From contig NZ_JACWFG010000011.1 in assembly GCF_019749295.1 (NCBI RefSeq), forward strand, positions 496,001-560,000: a stretch of DNA of 64,000 nt, in the 5' to 3' direction. This document shows positions 26,178-34,049 of this stretch, in pieces; the first letter of the stretch is position 1, and the number at the start of each line of letters is the position of its first letter. This stretch comes from Neobacillus niacini. Lineage in GTDB: Bacteria; Bacillota; Bacilli; Bacillales; Cytobacillaceae. Made by a program: the position numbers and the translations under genes. A model generated the notes under the pieces. It was not told the origin of the DNA. It was given only the letters and a program-made list of their open reading frames with translations, and did no database searches.

Positions 26178-26954
26178 TTGGAGTGTTATAATCTAACAAA
26201 AATGACATGGCAGGAAGTTGAAGAATCATTAAAGACTGTTAAGTTTGCGATCATTCCAATTGGAGCGCATGAACAGCATGGACCTCATATGGTTGAAAGC
26301 TGCGACGCAGTATTGGCTGAAAAGATGGCAGAAAAGCTTGGTGAAAAAATGTTTCCATATGCATTGATTACTCCTACCATAAATATGGGAGTATCACCGC
26401 ACCATTTGAACTTTCCGGGGACTATTTCCCTGCAGCCCAATACATTAATTGCAATCCTTAAGGATATGCTCTCATCGCTTAGCCATCATGGAATTAAGAA
26501 ATTCTTATTGTTAAATTCACATGGTGGAAACCAAACTACATTAAATGTTGCATCTATGACACTGACAAAAGAACTTAATGTTGACATTTACTATGCGAAA
26601 ACCACCGCATCTGCTAAAAAAACAATCGGGAATTTCATTACATCACCTTTATTTGGACACAGTTGTGAAAGGGAAGTTTCAGAAGCTTTGTATTTAGCTC
26701 CAGAACTTGTTCGTCCTGATCAACTAGAGAAAGGTGATATCCAAGAAACTGGGAGATGGAAGCAGCTTAGACCTGGAAAGGCTATTCAAGGCTTTTATTT
26801 TTATGAAGAAATGACCCAAAACGGTTCTATTGGAGATGCCACACAAGCTAGTTGGGAATTGGGTCAACAAATCGTTGAGGAAGCATTGGCAAATCTCTCA
26901 AAAGAGCTCAACAGTTTATTAAATTTAAATATGGATGTTTATATAGAAAACTAA
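26178..26954 (+). CDS. Creatininase family amidohydrolase
   Basis: A 258-residue metal-dependent amidohydrolase of the creatininase/MftE/ArfB group. The first metal motif is PIGAHEQHGPH with E32 and H34, followed by D43; SHGGNQ supplies the next His and CEREVSEAL the last Glu. Members open cyclic amides (creatinine), hydrolyse formamides or cut a peptide (mycofactocin MftE). TTG start after GGGAGGGG. Located between ferredoxin 1 and the diiron protein and behind an operator, so a hydrolytic step of the same pathway is likely. Confidence 0.85.
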   Translation: MECYNLTKMTWQEVEESLKTVKFAIIPIGAHEQHGPHMVESCDAVLAEKMAEKLGEKMFPYALITPTINMGVSPHHLNFPGTISLQPNTLIAILKDMLSSLSHHGIKKFLLLNSHGGNQTTLNVASMTLTKELNVDIYYAKTTASAKKTIGNFITSPLFGHSCEREVSEALYLAPELVRPDQLEKGDIQETGRWKQLRPGKAIQGFYFYEEMTQNGSIGDATQASWELGQQIVEEALANLSKELNSLLNLNMDVYIEN

Positions 26955-27039
26955 GAAATAAAAAGTATTGATTAATATTTTAAAAAATTCTAAAAATTAT
27001 ATTTACAAATAAAAAATAATAGGTTAGTATTTTCATTAA

Positions 27040-27054
27040 GGTATACCAAATACA
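27040..27054. promoter_or_regulatory. Cluster operator site 8
   Basis: GGTATACCAAATACA, one change from perfect arms, between the creatininase-like gene and a terminator. Confidence 0.65.
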
Positions 27055-27066
27055 ATTATTCAAAAT

Positions 27067-27100
27067 ATAGAGAGTAACTCATTACAATCTCTATTTTTTT
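27067..27100 (+). terminator. Terminator between operator sites 8 and 9
   Basis: Stem ATAGAGA/TCTCTAT followed by seven T. It separates the creatininase-like transcript from the diiron protein gene. Confidence 0.7.
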
Positions 27101-27111
27101 ACTACTAATTT

Positions 27112-27126
27112 GGTATACAAAATATC
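27112..27126. promoter_or_regulatory. Cluster operator site 9 (before the diiron protein gene)
   Basis: GGTATACAAAATATC; one arm base changed. It is 46 bases upstream of the ATG. Confidence 0.65.
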
Positions 27127-27172
27127 AAATACAAAGATGGCAATAAATGCCCAGGAAACAGGAGGAGTAAAA

Positions 27173-27904
27173 ATGACAGAATTATTATCAAAAGACGAAT
27201 TTCGTAAAGAACTAGAAGAAGCAATTAAAGGAAACCATAGCCAGAAGGCTCCATTTACAGTAGCTTGGGCTGAAGGAAAACTAGAAAGAAAACACTTTGC
27301 GAGATGGGCTGAAAACCATTATCACTACGTAGGACCTTTCGCAGATTACCTAGCGTATATCTATCACAATACTCCAAGCGATCCAAAATTTGCAGCTGCA
27401 AAAGACTTTACTTTACAAAACATGTATGAAGAAGAGATTGCAGCAGATCGTCATACAGATTTATTGATCCGTTTTGCAGAAGCTTGTGGAACCACTGCTG
27501 AACGAGTCATTAACCCAGATAATATGGCACCGACCACATTAGGTCTTCAAAGCTGGTGCTTCGCTGTAGCGGCTCGTGAACATTTCGTTGTTGCTACTGC
27601 TGCCCTAGTTGTAGGCTTAGAATCTCAAGTGCCTGATATTTATAGAAAGCAAACTCCAGCATTACGCGCTCAATACGGATTTACAGATGAAGAAATTGAA
27701 TTCTTCGACTTACACATTGTTTCAGATGAAATTCATGGTGAACGTGGATATAAGATTGTTCTAGACCATGCAGATACGCCAGAATTACAGCAACGCTGCC
27801 TCGAAATCGTTAGAGTAGGTGCTAAAATGCGCCGTATGTACATGGATGGTTTATGGAGAGAGTATCTTGAGCAGGACTTAGGGTCTTTAGTTCAAACCAA
27901 CTAA
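27173..27904 (+). CDS. Heme-oxygenase-like diiron protein (HDO; PqqC/TenA/CADD fold)
   Basis: A 243-residue all-helical protein. Candidate iron ligands fall in the HDO order: E87-x6-H94 (MYEEEIAADRH), E150 (VVGLE), then H181-x3-D185-x2-H188 (LHIVSDEIH). All six positions are present, as in the diiron oxidases/oxygenases CADD, UndA and BesC; PqqC itself is cofactorless and TenA uses Cys. ATG chosen for GGAGGAG; the frame could open earlier at a TTG inside operator site 9 but without a ribosome site. Two ferredoxins in the regulon could supply electrons. Substrate unknown; oxidative C-C or C-N cleavage is an inference from relatives. Confidence 0.82.
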   Translation: MTELLSKDEFRKELEEAIKGNHSQKAPFTVAWAEGKLERKHFARWAENHYHYVGPFADYLAYIYHNTPSDPKFAAAKDFTLQNMYEEEIAADRHTDLLIRFAEACGTTAERVINPDNMAPTTLGLQSWCFAVAAREHFVVATAALVVGLESQVPDIYRKQTPALRAQYGFTDEEIEFFDLHIVSDEIHGERGYKIVLDHADTPELQQRCLEIVRVGAKMRRMYMDGLWREYLEQDLGSLVQTN

Positions 27905-27972
27905 AATACTTAGTTTCATACAAATAGATTGGATTTCGAAAGGATAAACGTCCTTTAAAAATCTATCTTTCC

Positions 27973-28019
27973 TGGCCGTCATAATAATCTTGTAGTATCG
28001 AGGTTTTATTTGACGGCCA
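27973..28019 (+). terminator. Hairpin between diiron protein and aldehyde dehydrogenase genes
   Basis: Stem TGGCCGTCA/TGACGGCCA with a loop of about 30 bases, followed by TTTTC. It may be a weak terminator or an mRNA processing/stability element setting the ratio of the two products. Confidence 0.55.
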
Positions 28020-28049
28020 TTTTCTATTAAAAAAGAAAAAGGTGATACT

Positions 28050-29513
28050 TTGTTAACAACAACAGTGAAAACGTTCAATAACTATATAAATGGTGAGTGG
28101 CAGGAATCAGTAAGCAAAAAGCAGTTTTTAAGTGTAAATCCAGCGAATACAGAAGATATTGTTGGCGCCTTCCAAGCTTCCACTGAAGAAGATATCCTGG
28201 CAGCCATTGCAGCAGCTCAAACTGCTTTCCCAAAATGGGCTAAGACCTCTCCTTCAAAACGTGCAGCAATCTTAAATAAAGCAGCAAGCATACTGGAGGA
28301 AAATGCTGATCAATACGCAGAAGAGTTGACAAGGGAAGAAGGAAAGCATGTTACAGACGCTAAGAATGAAGTGATTCGGTCGGCACAAACTCTTCGATTT
28401 TATGCCGTAGAAGGTCAGACAATTACAGGAGAAACCTATCCGAATGATGATCCTGATATGAAGGTGTCCTCAGAAAGAGAACCACTTGGGGTTGTCAGTG
28501 TTATTACACCATGGAACTTTCCGCTTTCCATTCCTGCAAGAAAGATTGCACCAGCATTAATTACAGGTAACACAGTAGTTTTCAAGCCTTCTTCCGATAC
28601 ACCATTAATTGCATTACGACTTGTTGAGGCATTACATCAAGCTGGTATACCAAAAGGGGTCATCAATTTCGTGACGGGAAAAGCTTCTGAAGTAGGCGAT
28701 TCTTTAGTTACCCATCCAGCTATTAAGGCTATTACATTTACAGGTTCGACAGCTGCAGGAGAAGATATTCACAAAAAATCCTCATTTACAACTCGAACAC
28801 AAATGGAGCTGGGCGGAAAAAATCCTTTAATCATCATGGATGATGCAGATTTTGAACTAGCCGCTACATTAACGGTTAACGGTGGTTTTTCCTTAACTGG
28901 GCAGGCGTGTACGGGAACAAGCAGAGTAATTGTTTTAAGAAATGTAAGAGAGCAATTTGTGGAAAAATTAATTGAAAAAACGAATGCGTTGAAAATAGGA
29001 AATGGCTTTGAGGAGGGCGTGAAAATCGGACCTCTCGCAAATGAAAAGCAATTGAAAAACGTTCTGAAATACATTGAGTATGGGAAAGAAGATGGAGCAT
29101 CATTGGTTTATGGCGGAGAACAACTTACAGAAGGCAAATTTCAACAGGGGTATTATGTTCAGCCGGCAATCTTTACCAATGTAAAACCTGATCATCGAAT
29201 TGCAAAAGAAGAGATTTTCGGTCCTGTAGTGGCTGTCATTGAAGTAGATACATATGAAGAGGCCATTCAGGTTGCAAATGATGTTGAATATGGTTTAGCA
29301 GCAGCGATTGTTACAGACAGTCTGAAGATTGCAAATAAATTTACAAAGGATATTCAAGCCGGAACTGTAAAGGTTAATCGAACCACTACTGGGAATTTAA
29401 TGAATGCACCCTTTGGCGGGCTGAAAAATTCAAGTACATCTACATTCCGTGAATCCGGCCGGGTTGGTTTGGAATTTTTTACACAATTAAAGACCGTTTA
29501 TATCGGATATTAA
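28050..29513 (+). CDS. NAD(P)-dependent aldehyde dehydrogenase
   Basis: A 487-residue ALDH-superfamily enzyme oxidising an aldehyde to an acid. The general base is E253 (QMELGGKNP) and the nucleophile C287 ([10 protein letters not shown]); the cofactor site [10 protein letters not shown] is intact. The sequence around the cysteine resembles alpha-ketoglutaric-semialdehyde and related dehydrogenases. TTG start after AAGGTGAT. It begins an apparent operon with the GlcG-like, CHR and gntR-2 genes. It probably oxidises the aldehyde formed upstream in the pathway. Confidence 0.9.
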   Translation: MLTTTVKTFNNYINGEWQESVSKKQFLSVNPANTEDIVGAFQASTEEDILAAIAAAQTAFPKWAKTSPSKRAAILNKAASILEENADQYAEELTREEGKHVTDAKNEVIRSAQTLRFYAVEGQTITGETYPNDDPDMKVSSEREPLGVVSVITPWNFPLSIPARKIAPALITGNTVVFKPSSDTPLIALRLVEALHQAGIPKGVINFVTGKASEVGDSLVTHPAIKAITFTGSTAAGEDIHKKSSFTTRTQMELGGKNPLIIMDDADFELAATLTVNGGFSLTGQACTGTSRVIVLRNVREQFVEKLIEKTNALKIGNGFEEGVKIGPLANEKQLKNVLKYIEYGKEDGASLVYGGEQLTEGKFQQGYYVQPAIFTNVKPDHRIAKEEIFGPVVAVIEVDTYEEAIQVANDVEYGLAAAIVTDSLKIANKFTKDIQAGTVKVNRTTTGNLMNAPFGGLKNSSTSTFRESGRVGLEFFTQLKTVYIGY

Positions 29514-29536
29514 ATAAGAAAGATTGAGGAGAATAA

Positions 29537-30016
29537 ATGAAAACAATATTAAAATTAGAACTAGAAGAAGCAAAGTTAATGATTGAAGCAGCAAAGCAAA
29601 AATCAGAAGAAATCAGTGTATTTGAAACAATCGCCATTGTTGATGATGGAGGGAATTTAATTGCTCTTGAACGAATGAATGGAGCGAGAATCACTGGACC
29701 TGAAATTGCGATTGCAAAAGCATACACGGCCTCTGGTCATAAACGATCCACTCATTTATTTAATAAAGAGCCAAATGGTCCTGCCTTACCAGGAAACGAG
29801 GCATTTGGCATTCAACAAATGCTTCCAGGTAAATTTGCTATTTTTGTGGGAGGCTTCCCAATTGTGGTGAATGGAGAAGTTGTAGGCGGCGTTGGTGTCA
29901 GCGGTGGTAACGGAGAGCAGGATATAGCAGTCGGCACGGCAGCGCTTGAAGCTTTACAAAAGCATGTAGAGAGTAACGGCCTGTCAGTATTAACACAAGC
30001 GGATATTAAAATTTAG
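29537..30016 (+). CDS. GlcG/HbpS family (DUF336) protein
   Basis: A 159-residue protein with the family's typical ALERMNGARITGPEIAIAKAYTA, LPGKFAIFVGGFPI and GGVGVSGGNGEQD segments. Relatives include haem-binding HbpS and corrinoid-handling PduO C-terminal domains; many sit in oxidase or diol catabolic operons without a proven role. No signal peptide, so cytoplasmic. GAGGAG before the ATG. It follows the aldehyde dehydrogenase by 23 bases. Confidence 0.85.
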   Translation: MKTILKLELEEAKLMIEAAKQKSEEISVFETIAIVDDGGNLIALERMNGARITGPEIAIAKAYTASGHKRSTHLFNKEPNGPALPGNEAFGIQQMLPGKFAIFVGGFPIVVNGEVVGGVGVSGGNGEQDIAVGTAALEALQKHVESNGLSVLTQADIKI

Positions 30017-30023
30017 AAAAATG

Positions 30024-30065
30024 GGGACCCCATTAATGGTAGAACAATGAATACTATGGGGTCCC
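30024..30065 (+). other. Intergenic hairpin
   Basis: Perfect 10-bp stem GGGACCCCAT/ATGGGGTCCC, 22-base loop, but no T tract, so more likely an mRNA stability or processing element than a terminator. Confidence 0.6.
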
Positions 30066-30120
30066 TAAATAGGCTTAACACTTCAAAGGCTAGCTACAAT
30101 GGAAGGATGGAGAGAATCAA

Positions 30121-30717
30121 TTGAGTAAATATTTGGAATTAGCCATTGGATTTGCACGTACCGGAGTTACAGGCTATGGTGGCGGCCCTTCTACAATCCC
30201 GTTAATCGAATTTGAGGCAGTGAAAAAATATAAATGGATGTCTGAAGAAGAGTTTGGTGAGGTATTGGCTCTAGCAAATACGCTTCCAGGTCCTATTGCT
30301 ACAAAGATGGCTGCTTATATCGGTTATAAAGTAAAAGGCAACATAGGTGCTGTGGTAGCAATTTTAACCCACGTTCTTCCCTCCGTCATTGCCATGCTTG
30401 GTTTATTAGGTGTTCTTTATTCATTTAGTCATTCTCCTATTGTGGGTGGAATGGTTCAAGGGGTTACGCCTGTTATAGGGTATATGCTGGCGGAAATGGC
30501 TTATCGTTTTTTCCAAAATGGCAAAAAAGGTTTGGGATTATCGAAGATGTTATTGTTCTCAGCCATTTCATTCATCCTTATTCAATTGGTCGGACTTCAC
30601 CCGGGTATTTTAATCGCCACTTTTCTAATTTCTGCCTTTTTTATTGCCAGCCGTAAAGAAAAGGCTGCAAAAACTCCTGAAAAAGATGTGGTTGAACTAA
30701 AGGAGAAAAGCTCATGA
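30121..30717 (+). CDS. CHR (chromate transporter) family half-size protein A
   Basis: A 198-residue membrane protein with about six hydrophobic segments and the CHR family motifs GYGGGPSTIPLIE and LALANTLPGPIATKMAAYIGY. It is one half of a two-gene short-chain CHR transporter; the partner follows with a four-base overlap. CHR proteins export chromate but many natural substrates are other oxyanions or are unknown. TTG start after GGATGGAGAG. Confidence 0.87.
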   Translation: MSKYLELAIGFARTGVTGYGGGPSTIPLIEFEAVKKYKWMSEEEFGEVLALANTLPGPIATKMAAYIGYKVKGNIGAVVAILTHVLPSVIAMLGLLGVLYSFSHSPIVGGMVQGVTPVIGYMLAEMAYRFFQNGKKGLGLSKMLLFSAISFILIQLVGLHPGILIATFLISAFFIASRKEKAAKTPEKDVVELKEKSS

Positions 30718-31244
30718 TTTATTTAGAGATATTTTGGTCATTTCTTATTGCGAATCTTTTGGGATACGGAGGAGGACCTGCTACAATCCCATTAATACAA
30801 ATCGAAGTAGTCAACGAAAGAGACTGGATGACACTATCGGAGTTCGGTGACCTGTTAGCTATCGCCAATGCCTTACCAGGTCCAATCGCGACGAAGATGG
30901 CAGGCTTTATCGGGTATGAAGTGGGCGGTGTTATTGGTTCAATTGTTGCACTTGCAGCAACGATTCTCCCATCAGCAATCGCAGTTATCTTGTTGTTTAA
31001 GTTTGTAAATATATTCAAGGATTCACCAAAAGTAAAACTAATGACAAAATCTGTCCAGCCAATCATTGCAATCTTACTTGCTGTAATGGCATATCAGTTC
31101 TTTTTAACAGCATTTGAAAACAGTGGTATCTTTCACCTTGTACTCTTAGCTTTACTCAGTTATCTCACCTTAAGCAGGATGAAGGTTCATCCATCTTTTG
31201 TGATTATTGGTGCACTGCTCTATGGCGGCATTTTTCTTTCTTAA
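30714..31244 (+). CDS. CHR (chromate transporter) family half-size protein B
   Basis: A 176-residue partner of the preceding gene with GYGGGPATIPLIQ and LLAIANALPGPIATKMAGFIGYE, and about five to six hydrophobic segments. The ATGA overlap implies translational coupling and an equimolar pair. Its place between catabolic enzymes and gntR-2 suggests that it moves a pathway compound rather than chromate; that is inference. Confidence 0.87.
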   Translation: MIYLEIFWSFLIANLLGYGGGPATIPLIQIEVVNERDWMTLSEFGDLLAIANALPGPIATKMAGFIGYEVGGVIGSIVALAATILPSAIAVILLFKFVNIFKDSPKVKLMTKSVQPIIAILLAVMAYQFFLTAFENSGIFHLVLLALLSYLTLSRMKVHPSFVIIGALLYGGIFLS

Positions 31245-31282
31245 TCTTGAAAAAGAAACAGATTCAATCAGGAGGTGAAGTG

Positions 31283-31972
31283 ATGGAAGTAATATGGGAG
31301 GAAAATAATCTGCTATCGATAAGAGAGCATGCCTATCTCTATTTAAAAAAGATGATCCTTGAAGGAGAGTTTAAGGCTGGGGACCGTCTAATAGAAAGAG
31401 AGCTAGCAGCTAAATTGAAAATTAGCCGTACGCCCATAAGGGAGGCCTTGTTCCGGCTGGAATCACAAGGGTTTGTGAAAACAGTACCAAGGAAAGGTGT
31501 GGTTCTCTCCAATATATCTGTAAATGAAGTTACTGAGGTTTTTACGATTCTTGCATCATTAGAAGTCCTAGCAGTAAAACTAGCTTCACAGAGAATGGAT
31601 CAAGAGACCAAATCAGAATTGGATCAAAAAATAAAAGAACTGATGGAAATTGAAGAGAATGAGGAAGAAAACTTTAACTTTGAACATATTAAAATGAATC
31701 ATTTAATTAATAAAGCATCGAAAAGTCCTAAATTATTTGAAATACTATCTGGATTAATAGACTATATCCATATGGCTGCGAATATGGGCTACGAGACACC
31801 AGGCAGAAGGAAAATTTCTTTAAAAGAACATATCGATATTATGAAGGCGTTACGTAATCAAGAAACAGAAATGGCTGAGAATTTGATGAGGATTCATATT
31901 GAGAACTCTAAAAAGGCGTATATCACTTATATGGATAATATCCAAGAGAAACTTCTTAGAAATAAAAGTTAA
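31283..31972 (+). CDS. GntR family regulator, FCD subfamily (gntR-2)
   Basis: A 229-residue paralogue of gntR-1: GDRLIERELAAKLKISRTPIREALFRL is almost the same helix-turn-helix, and the FCD domain keeps the histidines of KEHIDIM and RIHIENS. ATG chosen for AGGAGGTGAAG; the frame extends 12 codons upstream without a ribosome site. It ends the ALDH-GlcG-CHR operon. Both regulators should recognise the same GGTAT-N5-ATACC sites, either competing or forming heterodimers. Confidence 0.9.
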   Translation: MEVIWEENNLLSIREHAYLYLKKMILEGEFKAGDRLIERELAAKLKISRTPIREALFRLESQGFVKTVPRKGVVLSNISVNEVTEVFTILASLEVLAVKLASQRMDQETKSELDQKIKELMEIEENEEENFNFEHIKMNHLINKASKSPKLFEILSGLIDYIHMAANMGYETPGRRKISLKEHIDIMKALRNQETEMAENLMRIHIENSKKAYITYMDNIQEKLLRNKS

Positions 31973-31974
31973 GG

Positions 31975-32010
31975 CAGGCAGCTATATTTCATGCAGCCTG
32001 TTTTATTTTT
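31975..32010 (+). terminator. Terminator after gntR-2
   Basis: Stem around CAGGCAGC/GCAGCCTG followed by TTTTATTTTT. Confidence 0.75.
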
Positions 32011-32095
32011 AGCTTTATTAATAGAGTCATATAATAATAGGAACTAATATTTAGAATATTTTAAAATTTACACATTGTCTCGTTAACGAATATAT

Positions 32096-32110
32096 GGTAT
32101 ATTGTATACC
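32096..32110. promoter_or_regulatory. Cluster operator site 10 (before ferredoxin 2)
   Basis: GGTATATTGTATACC, perfect arms, 31 bases before the ferredoxin 2 start. Confidence 0.75.
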
Positions 32111-32140
32111 AAGGAGAAGATTTTAAGGAGGAATTCATAG

Positions 32141-32491
32141 ATGCCACAAATTCGATTTATTAATAGTAATAAACAGTTAGATGTTCCGGAGGATTCGAAT
32201 ATTTTAAGAATGTCACTTCGCTATGATGGAGAGCTTCCAAATCGATGTGGAGGAGGAATTTGCGGCACTTGCGTTTTTAAGGCGGAAGAAGGGGCTGAAT
32301 TCCTTGATAATGTAAAAATTCAGGAAAGAAGAAAATTAGGAGAGGAATGGCTGGAGAAAGGGTATCGCTTAGGCTGCCAGACCTTTGTTACAAATGGAGA
32401 TATTGAAATTTCATGGGATGATGAAATTACCAAACAAGTAAAAATGAGAAAACCAGATAAACTAAAGCAAGAAGTGTCTGCGAATAAATAA
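32141..32491 (+). CDS. [2Fe-2S] ferredoxin, plant type (ferredoxin 2)
   Basis: A 116-residue ferredoxin with ligands C36, C41, C44 and C79 (RCGGGICGTC ... RLGCQ). The ATG follows AAGGAGGAATT. It has its own perfect operator, so it is a separate transcript of the same regulon. With ferredoxin 1 it may form an electron chain to the diiron protein; no dedicated ferredoxin reductase is in the window. Confidence 0.88.
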   Translation: MPQIRFINSNKQLDVPEDSNILRMSLRYDGELPNRCGGGICGTCVFKAEEGAEFLDNVKIQERRKLGEEWLEKGYRLGCQTFVTNGDIEISWDDEITKQVKMRKPDKLKQEVSANK

Positions 32492-32549
32492 AAATTTTAG
32501 ACATCTGTACTTGTCAGTGAATTCAATTAAATCATTCGAGGTGAGAATA

Positions 32550-32738
32550 ATGTGGGTTTGTCACACGCATATGAAAGAAGCATTAACACTATTAGAAACT
32601 CCCCATATACGTAAAGCACCATATAAAATAAAGTGTTCGCAATGTGATAACACCGCATCTGCAAAAGTTTATTATACTCATCAGACATACAAAGCTACAA
32701 AAAATCAATACATGAATTTGTGCAAAAAATCAGGTTAA
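32550..32738 (+). CDS. Small cysteine-containing protein (possible zinc ribbon)
   Basis: A 62-residue protein beginning MWVCHTHMKEALTLL with one CxxC (KCSQCDN), a CHTH near the start and one more Cys near the end, enough for a single zinc site. GAGGTGAGAATA precedes the ATG. Family not recognised. Not obviously part of the GntR regulon; a strong terminator follows. Confidence 0.6.
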   Translation: MWVCHTHMKEALTLLETPHIRKAPYKIKCSQCDNTASAKVYYTHQTYKATKNQYMNLCKKSG

Positions 32739-32784
32739 TTAAAAATGATAATGAAGTAAAATTATATCCCTCAGTACCAAAAAA

Positions 32785-32826
32785 AAGCCTATTTAGATAA
32801 TGAAAATTATCTAAATAGGCTTTTTA
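32785..32826. terminator. Strong bidirectional terminator
   Basis: Perfect 16-bp stem AAGCCTATTTAGATAA/TTATCTAAATAGGCTT flanked by A and T runs between convergent genes. Confidence 0.9.
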
Positions 32827-32829
32827 CAA

Positions 32830-33066
32830 TTACTTCTTAAAATAAAAGTGCCAGACTCTCTTAAATATGAGTAGTCCAAAAACAATAAAAACAAGGAACC
32901 CCACTAACGCAATAAGGATGTTTAAAATAGTTCCTAAGCTGCCTAACCCAAGTAAAGCAAAGAAACCAGTAACGATATTCAAAATGGAAAGCAATAACCA
33001 GATTACACCAGTTAAGAATCCAAGGAAAAGTCCCAAAATGCCATAGGAAGAATGACCATTACTCAT
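32830..33066 (-). CDS. Small hydrophobic membrane protein
   Basis: A 78-residue protein almost wholly hydrophobic, with about two to three membrane segments (LGLFLGFLTGVIWLLLSILNIV, LNILIALVGFLVFIVFGLLIF) and a basic C-terminus. GGAGGTG precedes the ATG. No family recognised. Confidence 0.65.
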   Translation of the reverse strand: MSNGHSSYGILGLFLGFLTGVIWLLLSILNIVTGFFALLGLGSLGTILNILIALVGFLVFIVFGLLIFKRVWHFYFKK

Positions 33067-33191
33067 AGAAATTCACCTCCTGCCTTTGGTGTTCAAGATA
33101 TCCTATGCAGAAGGAGGACAACATGTTTTACAAATCAATAAAAATAGGCAGTGGAAGATTAGCGCGGTAACAATCGCGGTGAAACAATTGC

Positions 33192-33238
33192 GGTGACAGG
33201 CACCGCCCGTGGACACTGTCCACCTCAGGCGGACAGTT
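33192..33238 (+). repeat. Dispersed 47-base repeat, copy B
   Basis: 45/47 identical to copy A at 17863-17909. It lies in the 270-base gap between a small membrane protein gene and the isochorismatase-like gene, which is otherwise empty apart from promoters. Confidence 0.85.
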
Positions 33239-33338
33239 ACCTGGTTTTAAATATCTTATTTTGATTTGGGAACTATAAAGATGGAACAGCACCTTATTTG
33301 GAAGTAATGATGTCAAATAATTTTCTTAGGAGAACAGT

Positions 33339-33917
33339 ATGAAGATAATAAATCACCCTGCATTGTTAGTATTAGATGTTCAAAAAGGTTTTGATGATCC
33401 CTTTTGGGGGAAGCGAAATAATCCGCAAGCAGAGGAAAATATATTATTGCTTTTAACAGAGTGGAGGAAACGTGACTGGGAAATCATTTATTCACAGCAT
33501 TTGTCATTATTGCCCCATTCACCACTCCATTATAAAAATAAAACAGGTGTTGAATTTAAGGAAATCATAAAACCTTTACAGCAAGAGATTGTTTTTCAAA
33601 AGAATGTGAATAGTGCTTTCATTGGGACAGAACTAGAATCCCATCTGAGAGAGAAGCAGATTCAATCAGTCCTCATTACGGGGTTATCTACTCAACACTG
33701 CGTTTCCACATCCGCAAGAATGAGTGCCAATTTAGGATTTGAAACGTTCCTAGTAGAAGATGCCACCGCTGCCTACGAAATTACTGACCATACTAATACC
33801 ACCATTACTCCGGAGGATGTACATAAGCATGAGATTGCAGCCTTACACAAAGAGTTCGCAACCATCGTGAAAACAGACGATGTTTTGAAACAGCTGCAGC
33901 AGAGTTCAACAGTATAA
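33339..33917 (+). CDS. Isochorismatase-family cysteine hydrolase
   Basis: A 192-residue hydrolase. The triad is Asp in LVLDVQKGFDD, Lys in VFQKNVNSAF and Cys in LSTQHCVSTSAR, with the family's cis-peptide region just before the Cys. Family members hydrolyse nicotinamide, maleamate, N-carbamoylsarcosine, ureidoacrylate or isochorismate; the sequence does not tell which. AGGAGAACAG before the ATG. No GntR-cluster operator stands upstream, so membership of the cluster is not supported. Confidence 0.87.
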   Translation: MKIINHPALLVLDVQKGFDDPFWGKRNNPQAEENILLLLTEWRKRDWEIIYSQHLSLLPHSPLHYKNKTGVEFKEIIKPLQQEIVFQKNVNSAFIGTELESHLREKQIQSVLITGLSTQHCVSTSARMSANLGFETFLVEDATAAYEITDHTNTTITPEDVHKHEIAALHKEFATIVKTDDVLKQLQQSSTV

Positions 33918-33926
33918 TGAACAGAC

Positions 33927-33956
33927 TTCAAGCGCGGGTTTCACCTTGCGCTTCTT
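33927..33956 (+). terminator. Terminator after isochorismatase-like gene
   Basis: Stem AAGCGC/GCGCTT followed by CTTT; short. Confidence 0.55.
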
Positions 33957-34049
33957 TAGCTGTTCCTTGTACATTTCTTTCAACATTGTTGAATGATTTC
34001 TAAACCAAATGTAAAATAACTATCAATCACACAGATTGAGGTATTATTA

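Noticed and set aside
28643..28657. GGTATACC-containing match inside the aldehyde dehydrogenase gene (similar ones near 22703 and 46754)
   Set aside because: These are within coding sequence (Gly-Ile-Pro, Gly-Val-Tyr codons) and lack the spaced second arm, so they are not counted as operator sites.
18803..32491. The GntR cluster as a recently acquired genomic island
   Set aside because: No integrase, transposase, tRNA or attachment-site repeat at the borders, and base composition looks like the surroundings; the dispersed 47-mer is noted but is not proof.
33339..33917. Isochorismatase-like hydrolase as a further member of the GntR cluster
   Set aside because: No copy of the operator upstream, separated by a strong terminator and two small genes, and a repeat; proximity alone is not enough.
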